A DNA stretch of 9,999 bases from Pedobacter sp. GTDB lineage: Bacteria; Bacteroidota; Bacteroidia; Sphingobacteriales; Sphingobacteriaceae. The translations under genes and the position numbers were made by a program. The notes beneath the pieces are model-generated. The model did no database searches and was not told where the DNA came from. It was given only the letters and a program-made list of their open reading frames with translations. Shown here piece after piece: positions 5,877-9,999 of the stretch. The stretch lies in contig JAQBOT010000463.1 in NCBI GenBank assembly GCA_028287885.1, positions 1-9,999 on the forward strand, given 5' to 3'. Positions within the stretch are counted from its first letter, which is position 1; every line of letters starts with the position of its first letter.

Positions 5877-6638
5877 ATGCTAAGAAGTGTCAAGAATTTA
5901 ACTGGGTTTACCATCGCTGCAGTTGATGGCGAGATTGGCAAAGTAAAAGATATTTACTTCGATGACCTGACCTGGAAAGTTAGGTACTTTGTTGTAGAAA
6001 CAGGAAATTGGCTGGTCGGGCGTAAGGTGCTGCTCTCTCCAGTGGCTCTGCACGCTGCAGACATGGACGGGAAGAATTTTCCCACAAGCCTTACAAAAGA
6101 ACAGGTTAAAAACAGCCCTGATATAGATGCAGATAAGCCGGTATCTGTTCAGCAGGAGGAACAATTACATAAGCATTATTTATGGCCTCAGCAAAGAGAG
6201 GGCGGGCTCGGTTTCATGACCACTGGCATGGTTGGCGGCGTTATTGCACCAGACATCCCATTGGAGGAAAGATTAGCTAAACACCTGGATTCGGACAGTG
6301 CCATAGATGACGAGTTGCCGGATGTTGAGGTACCCGGCGACAAACATCTGAGAAGTTTTGATGGATCGAATGGATATACCATTCATGCAAATGACGGGGA
6401 ATATGGTGTAGTGGCTGACTTTCTGATTGAAGACACACTGTGGACTATCCCGTTTGTAGTCATAAAAGCAGGAAATCTCTTTGCCAATAAAAAGGTGCTT
6501 AGACCTACAACCAGTATCGAAAAGATTGAATGGGCAAACTCCTCTGTGTATGTCAGCCATAGTGTAGACTTTTTAAAACACCTGCCTGAATTCAAAGAAG
6601 ATCAATTGAACGTGCAGGATGCAGGAACACAACTTTGA
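5877..6638 (+). CDS. tandem PRC-barrel domain protein
   Basis: A 253-residue, apparently cytoplasmic protein with two PRC-barrel domains. The first spans about 1-85 (LRSVKNLTGFTIAAVDGEIG, then KVKDIYFDDLTWKVRYFVVE, and GRKVLLSPVAL); the second spans about 157-233 (LRSFDGSNGYTIHANDGEYG, DFLIEDTLWTIPFVVIKAG, NKKVLRPTTSIEKIEW). The two align with each other: turn (DGEIG/DGEYG), Trp (TW/LW), FVV, and KVL. The linker is acidic and contains a glycine-rich piece (GLGFMTTGMVGGV, 111-123). No signal peptide is seen. PRC-barrel proteins occur in photosynthetic reaction centre H subunits, RimM and many small stress-related bacterial proteins; this tandem type is common in soil bacteria with no settled function. 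It has a good Shine-Dalgarno sequence and is followed by a strong terminator, so it is likely a single-gene unit. Confidence 0.88.
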   Translation: MLRSVKNLTGFTIAAVDGEIGKVKDIYFDDLTWKVRYFVVETGNWLVGRKVLLSPVALHAADMDGKNFPTSLTKEQVKNSPDIDADKPVSVQQEEQLHKHYLWPQQREGGLGFMTTGMVGGVIAPDIPLEERLAKHLDSDSAIDDELPDVEVPGDKHLRSFDGSNGYTIHANDGEYGVVADFLIEDTLWTIPFVVIKAGNLFANKKVLRPTTSIEKIEWANSSVYVSHSVDFLKHLPEFKEDQLNVQDAGTQL

Positions 6639-6725
6639 CCGGTAAAATCAACATTTAATGAATTGGTTTACAAATATTTGCAGCCAGGTGAGCCAAATTT
6701 TGGTAAAATGAATTGAATTTAAATG

Positions 6726-6757
6726 AAAAAGGAAGCTTCCAGGTACTTCCTTTTTTT
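6726..6757 (+). terminator. rho-independent terminator after the PRC-barrel gene
   Basis: A perfect 10-base stem (AAAAAGGAAG at 6726-6735 with CTTCCTTTTT at 6746-6755) and a 10-base loop, ending in a run of seven T (6751-6757). It lies about 90 bases after the PRC-barrel stop. The inner GGAAGCTTCC (6731-6740) is itself a palindrome, giving a possible alternative small hairpin. The A-tract makes the structure able to act in the other direction too, but no gene on the minus strand ends here. Confidence 0.85.
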
Positions 6758-6770
6758 GTGGCGTAATTTT

Positions 6771-6779
6771 TATACCTTG
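6771..6779 (+). promoter_or_regulatory. possible -7 box of the desaturase promoter
   Basis: TATACCTTG differs from the Bacteroidota -7 consensus TATNNTTTG by one base. It is 61 bases before the desaturase ATG and just past the upstream terminator. A TTTG is found at 6755-6758, but only 12 bases away, shorter than the usual 17-23, so the -33 box is uncertain. Confidence 0.4.
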
Positions 6780-6788
6780 TCTATTTAT

Positions 6789-6810
6789 AGGTTTCATTTA
6801 CTATGAACCT
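6789..6810 (+). promoter_or_regulatory. imperfect leader hairpin before the desaturase gene
   Basis: AGGTTTCAT pairs with ATGAACCT (about 6789-6797 with 6803-6810) as an 8-base stem with one bulged T and a short loop. It lies between the -7-like box and the start codon, so it would be in the 5' leader of the mRNA. Function is unknown; it could be chance. Confidence 0.35.
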
Positions 6811-6840
6811 GTGATATTGCAGACCCCTTCACTTATCATA

Positions 6841-7845
6841 ATGGCAACAAGAACAAGTTTTAACTGGTCAGACGAACACGAACCTCATAAATCCCGCACC
6901 AAAGTAATCATTAAAGAACATCCGGAAATCCGATCATTAATTGGTAGAAATCCATACACCTTTCTTGTAATCCTTTTGTGTGTTGGGGTCCAAATCGGCC
7001 TGACCTGGCTGTTGGTTTCCCAAGCCTGGTGGTGGAGTGTTATTGCAGCATATTGCATAGGCGCTTTCGCCTGCCATACACTTTATGTTTGTATTCATGA
7101 ATGCTCACATAACCTGGTATTTAAGAACAAAACTTTAAACATCATCAGCAGCATCATAGCAAATTTGCCAATGGTATTTCCAAGTGCAGTTTCCTTCACT
7201 AAATACCACATGAAACACCACTCCTATCAGGGTGTTGAGGAGCTGGATGCCGATATGCCTTTCCGTTGGGAAGCTAAACTGATCAACAATTCGGGATTTG
7301 GAAAAGCCGTTTGGTTGTTGTTCTACCCAATCTTTCAGGGATTAAGACCAACACGGCTTAAAGAGATCAAAATGTTCGACACCTGGACGTTCATAAATTT
7401 CGGTGTTCAAATCAGCTTTATGGCCCTAGTCATTTACTTTTTAGGGGCTAAGTCATTGATATATCTGACCCTGAGTTTCTTCTTTTCTGTAGGTCTACAC
7501 CCACTTGGAGCCAGGTGGATCCAGGAGCACTTCTTAACACACGGTGATCACCAAGAGACCAAAAGTTACTATGGCCCATTAAACGTATTCAATTTGAATG
7601 TAGGTTACCACAATGAGCATCATGATTTCCCGTCGGTTCCATGGAACAAACTGCCTGCATTAAAGAAACTTGCTACAGAACATTACGATAATTTAGGTTA
7701 TCATACTTCCTATACCGGTTTATTGGTCCAATTTCTTACGAATAAAGATTTATCGGTTTACTCCCGTACAGCACGATCCAACCGTGGTAAAAGCACCCTG
7801 CCTAAGAAGGCAGAACCAACACAAAGTTTGTCGGAAAGTCTCTAG
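6841..7845 (+). CDS. sphingolipid (dihydroceramide) delta-4 desaturase homologue, DES1/DEGS family
   Basis: A 334-residue membrane di-iron fatty acyl desaturase that strongly resembles eukaryotic DES1. The N-terminus FNWSDEHEPHKSRTKVI with HPEIRSLIG (27-35) matches the lipid desaturase N-terminal domain diagnostic of that family. Histidine boxes are HECSHN (86-91), YHMKHH (122-127) and GYHNEHHDFP (255-264), within SYYGPLN...NVGYHNEHHDFP, nearly the wording of animal and fungal DES1. Downstream YDNL and a VYSR motif (308-310 region) also match. Hydrophobic segments at about 40-60, 63-84, 185-203 and 205-219 fit a polytopic inner-membrane protein. Known members insert the trans-4 double bond of sphingosine into dihydroceramide using O2 and an electron donor. 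GTG at 6811 could extend it by 10 codons; the ATG at 6841 fits family alignment better. The stop overlaps the convergent SDR stop. Substrate in this bacterium is inferred. Confidence 0.88.
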   Translation: MATRTSFNWSDEHEPHKSRTKVIIKEHPEIRSLIGRNPYTFLVILLCVGVQIGLTWLLVSQAWWWSVIAAYCIGAFACHTLYVCIHECSHNLVFKNKTLNIISSIIANLPMVFPSAVSFTKYHMKHHSYQGVEELDADMPFRWEAKLINNSGFGKAVWLLFYPIFQGLRPTRLKEIKMFDTWTFINFGVQISFMALVIYFLGAKSLIYLTLSFFFSVGLHPLGARWIQEHFLTHGDHQETKSYYGPLNVFNLNVGYHNEHHDFPSVPWNKLPALKKLATEHYDNLGYHTSYTGLLVQFLTNKDLSVYSRTARSNRGKSTLPKKAEPTQSLSESL

Positions 7846-8591
7846 ATTGAATCAAATCTTGCATTCATTTGTTCAAATAGTTCTTCACGCTTGGCGCGAA
7901 GGCCTGCAGCCATCCCAATTGCGGCTTCATATTGATCATTTTGAATGGCTTCGATTGCACCAGAAATAAACTCGGATACAGGAATACCACCGTGCGATTC
8001 CGTCTTATCGGCACGGCGATCGTGGCCAAGTTCTGTATCTACAGCCGGCGGAGCAATTTCAAAAACCTTTATACCTGTATCCTTTAATTGGTAACGGAGT
8101 GAAAGGGTAAAGGAATGCATAGCCGCTTTTGTAGCACAATAAACAGGCATAAAGGCTATAGGGGCAAATGCAAGTCCAGAGGTTATATTGATAATACATG
8201 CATTTTCTTTCCCTTCCAATAAAGGCACAAAAAGTGTTGAAAGATGTATTGGAGCGATAAAATTCGTCTCCGTTTCCAATTGTACACGCTCCAAATCACA
8301 TGGCGCCTTTAAGTTCGCCAGCAATTGAATACCGGCATTGTTGATCAGCATGTTCGTTTCCGGATGGTTCTCTTTGATCCATTTGGTAAGCTCTACTCTT
8401 TGGCTCGCATCCGAAACATCGGAAACCTTGGCAACTAATCCTGGATTTGATTCTTCAATTGCAGCGAGGCGGTCTGCACGTCTACCGGTAATGATTACCT
8501 TATTTCCCTCTTCAATAAATTTCTCGGCGAAAGCCAAGCCTATGCCGGAAGTTCCACCGGTAATCAAAATTGTATTTCCTGTTGTATTCAT
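7842..8591 (-). CDS. short-chain dehydrogenase/reductase, DltE-like
   Basis: A 249-residue classical SDR, cytoplasmic. It has the cofactor motif TGGTSGIG (11-18), GRR (36-38, suggesting NADPH), DVSD (58-61), NNAG (84-87), N110, catalytic S138 (NITSGLAF) and Y151/K155 in YCATKAAMHSF. The N-terminal GNTILITGGTSGIGLA, PIHLSTLFVPLL, SGLAFAPIAFMPVYCATKAA and EIAPPAVDTELG are typical of the DltE-like oxidoreductase group. That group is named after B. subtilis DltE, whose reaction is not established, so the name gives no pathway. It is not obviously a 3-ketosphinganine reductase, though it lies next to a sphingolipid desaturase homologue. The gene ends convergently in the desaturase, sharing a CTAG in which each strand reads TAG. 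Start ATG gives MNTTGNTIL. No Shine-Dalgarno sequence is seen. Confidence 0.88.
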   Translation of the reverse strand: MNTTGNTILITGGTSGIGLAFAEKFIEEGNKVIITGRRADRLAAIEESNPGLVAKVSDVSDASQRVELTKWIKENHPETNMLINNAGIQLLANLKAPCDLERVQLETETNFIAPIHLSTLFVPLLEGKENACIINITSGLAFAPIAFMPVYCATKAAMHSFTLSLRYQLKDTGIKVFEIAPPAVDTELGHDRRADKTESHGGIPVSEFISGAIEAIQNDQYEAAIGMAAGLRAKREELFEQMNARFDSI

Positions 8592-8771
8592 GTTGTTCGT
8601 CTATGTTGTAAAACTACAAAAAGGATAACGCTTTCCTTATTCATTGTGTTTAAGGCAATTTCCCCCTTCCGAAAAAACCGACGAATATGCATAATGATAT
8701 TACGCAATGAACTAAGAAAGAATAAGTTCGAAAATAAAGTAACAAAACTCAGATCGGAGCGACTAACTATT

Positions 8772-9272
8772 ATGAAGACATTCATGATCATTCTCAGTTT
8801 CTGCGTTTGCCTGCTTTTTGCGAGCCAGGCAAGGTCACAAGTCCGGGCAGTTGAAAACGGCAACAAGAGATATAAACCTGAACCCTATGTACCTTCATCT
8901 GAACCACTGTACGAGACAATAGTAAAACTCGACAGCATCTATTTTGACACCTATAATACATGCAAAATTGATAAAATGGATTCCCTTACGGCAGAAGATC
9001 TCGAATTCTATCACGACCGTGGGGGACTCATGACTTCGAAAAAAGAATACCTCGAGTCGATAAAAAAGAACATTTGCGGCAAAGTTACCCGCAAGCTTGC
9101 AAAAGGCAGCATTGAAGTGTATGAAATTCCTGGTTTCGGCGCAGTTGAAGAAGGCTATCACAGCTTCCATAATCTAGTCGAAAACTCAGAAAGCCATTTC
9201 TCCAAGTTCATCATCATTTGGAAGCTTAAAGAAAATAAGTGGCAAGTAGCCAGGGTAGTAAGCCTGCATTAG
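8772..9272 (+). CDS. exported DUF4440 / NTF2-like domain protein
   Basis: A 166-residue protein with a signal peptide (MKTFMIILSFCVCLLFASQA, cleavage near ARSQ) and a DUF4440-type NTF2-like domain at about 45-164: an N-terminal helix (YETIVKLDSIYFDTYNTCK), then DLEFYHDRGGLMTSKKEYL (77-95), a middle strand around VYEIPGFGAVEEGYHSF, and a closing KFIIIWKLKENKWQVARVVS. The D82 and the Trp/His residues of the cone-shaped pocket are present. Members bind small molecules or act as enzyme-like or immunity-like accessory proteins; no specific function can be assigned. The reading frame is open upstream to 8646, but the ATG at 8772 is chosen because it directly begins the signal peptide; GGAG at 8756-8759 is 12 bases away, rather far. 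It is divergent from the SDR gene. Confidence 0.85.
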   Translation: MKTFMIILSFCVCLLFASQARSQVRAVENGNKRYKPEPYVPSSEPLYETIVKLDSIYFDTYNTCKIDKMDSLTAEDLEFYHDRGGLMTSKKEYLESIKKNICGKVTRKLAKGSIEVYEIPGFGAVEEGYHSFHNLVENSESHFSKFIIIWKLKENKWQVARVVSLH

Positions 9273-9300
9273 TCACCATTGGCAGTTTACAACCTTAGCT

Positions 9301-9325
9301 TCCTTTGCATAAAAAGAAGGATTTT
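9301..9325 (+). terminator. weak possible terminator after the DUF4440 gene
   Basis: TCCTT (9301-9305) can pair with AAGGA (9317-9321), followed by TTTT (9322-9325), about 30 bases past the stop at 9272. The stem is only five A/T-rich pairs with an 11-base loop, so this is marginal. Confidence 0.25.
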
Positions 9326-9350
9326 AGGTCTTGTTTTGAGGAATAATCGC

Positions 9351-9386
9351 ATATTGCCCCCGACCAAACTACCAAGCGGGGCATAT
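9351..9386 (+). promoter_or_regulatory. GC-rich hairpin upstream of the unrecognised right-edge gene
   Basis: ATAT-T-GCCCC (9351-9360) pairs with GGGGCATAT (9378-9386), giving nine base pairs with one bulged T and a 17-base loop. A shifted pairing CCCCG/CGGGG (9358-9362 with 9377-9381) is also possible. It ends 17 bases before the ATG, and a T6 tract (9398-9403) immediately precedes the ATG. The T-tract is 11 bases after the stem, so it is a poor terminator; an mRNA leader element, an attenuator or an operator is more likely. Confidence 0.5.
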
Positions 9387-9403
9387 CTCGGCGACTGTTT
9401 TTT

Positions 9404-9999
9404 ATGAAGATTTCGAACAAAGACCCATTTGATTATAAATTAACGATAAGAGGTTTAGGCGTCATCCTAACCTATATGCATAGTGATCTTTACGAGTACA
9501 TGTACTATCTGACTTTCAAGCGCAGCATGAAATCTTATGCGAAAGAATTCAATGATGCTTGGGAACAGAGCATTGACCATGATGAATTCTTTCAAGGTAC
9601 AACGGACGTGATTGTAAGGAATTGTCACCAGGCACATGGCAAAATTATCGATTGCAAACAGGAACTGGTTTTGCGCTTTGGCATTAACGAATTGGAAGAT
9701 ATAAACAGCCGTGAAATCGTAACTGAGGCACAACGGTTCCACCCCTTTCAACTGCTATATAAACGATCAAAAACGTATAAAAAGTTGAGCAATTATTATG
9801 AAAGAACCCTAGCGGGCTTTATTGAATGTTTATTCATCTATGCCTGTTCCATAACTGCAGAGAACTACAAGATACCCTTGGTATTGAAGCGGCAATTTAA
9901 GCAGTCGTCAGAAGATTGGTTTCGGTTGTTGAACCACGACGACTCTACAGTCGAGTTACTGCAGGCGCTCATTTTGGACCTTAATCGGGATCTTTCTGC
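9404..9999 (+). CDS. unrecognised protein, N-terminal 198 codons (partial, runs off right edge)
   Basis: An open frame from the ATG at 9404 to the edge with no stop. The protein begins MKISNKDPFDYKLTIRGLG and is rich in Tyr, Phe, Lys, Asp and Glu, with likely alpha-helical stretches such as DLYEYMYYLTFKRSMKSYAK (29-48). It has CHQ and C-containing pieces (NCHQAHG, DCKQ) but no metal-binding pattern I recognise, no signal peptide and no clear membrane segment, although GFIECLFIYACSIT is fairly hydrophobic. The in-frame stop at 9344 and the lack of another start between it and 9404 make this ATG the only reasonable start. No Shine-Dalgarno sequence is seen. I do not recognise the family, and the C-terminal part, which may hold the defining domain, is missing. 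A minus-strand frame over 9467-9751 is a shadow. Confidence 0.72.
   Translation, partial: MKISNKDPFDYKLTIRGLGVILTYMHSDLYEYMYYLTFKRSMKSYAKEFNDAWEQSIDHDEFFQGTTDVIVRNCHQAHGKIIDCKQELVLRFGINELEDINSREIVTEAQRFHPFQLLYKRSKTYKKLSNYYERTLAGFIECLFIYACSITAENYKIPLVLKRQFKQSSEDWFRLLNHDDSTVELLQALILDLNRDLS

Noticed and set aside
7842..8591. SDR as 3-ketosphinganine reductase working with the desaturase
   Set aside because: Motifs match the DltE-like group better, the genes are convergent rather than co-transcribed, and no membrane segment is present.
8646..8771. Upstream extension of the DUF4440 protein by 42 codons
   Set aside because: The extension is basic and placed before a clear signal peptide beginning at the ATG at 8772; export signals belong at the N-terminus.
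8588..8866. Minus-strand frame of 92 codons overlapping the SDR start
   Set aside because: It overlaps the SDR start by 4 bases but is antisense to the start and signal peptide of the DUF4440 gene, and its peptide resembles no protein family.

Overview
The window looks like chromosomal DNA of a Bacteroidota bacterium, most likely of the Sphingobacteriaceae group (Pedobacter/Mucilaginibacter-like). The clues are the gene content (a DUF1080-type 3-keto-glycoside hydrolase, a GMC oxidoreductase of the type found with it, a TolB-like propeller protein, a DltE-like SDR), the near absence of Shine-Dalgarno sequences, -7-like boxes close to TATNNTTTG, and a desaturase that fits a sphingolipid-making lineage. 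The genus cannot be told from the sequence alone. There is no rRNA, tRNA, insertion sequence, prophage or CRISPR array.

Layout. Left part (1-3970), all on the minus strand and read right to left: a secreted protein with a concanavalin-like domain and a six-bladed PD40/TolB propeller (2381-3970), a class I SAM methyltransferase (1497-2357), a CvpA-CAP membrane fusion protein (513-1469), then, after 93 bases, the N-terminal part of a GMC oxidoreductase that runs off the left edge (1-419). The first three are 23-27 bases apart and probably form an operon. A 159-base divergent gap leads to a plus-strand NAD(P)-binding reductase-like protein (4130-4780), whose stop overlaps by 4 bases the stop of a convergent DUF1080 hydrolase (4777-5574).

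Middle (5575-5876) is a non-coding divergent region with an unusual array of five 11-base repeats (core CCTGTT), inverted repeats and likely promoters for the genes on both sides. It is followed by a tandem PRC-barrel protein (5877-6638) and a strong terminator (6726-6757).

Right part: a close relative of eukaryotic dihydroceramide/sphingolipid delta-4 desaturases (DES1 family) at 6841-7845, convergent with a DltE-like short-chain dehydrogenase (7842-8591), again with a 4-base stop overlap. A secreted DUF4440/NTF2-like protein follows (8772-9272). The last gene is an unrecognised protein (9404 to the right edge), preceded by a hairpin and a T6 tract.

How the genes may work together: the GMC oxidoreductase and the DUF1080 hydrolase are the two kinds of enzyme used in oxidative (3-keto) glycoside cleavage, so the left half may serve periplasmic carbohydrate use. 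The desaturase suggests that this bacterium may make delta-4 unsaturated sphingolipids, which would be unusual in bacteria and is the most interesting single observation here. Two incomplete genes lie at the edges, so their full architecture is unknown.
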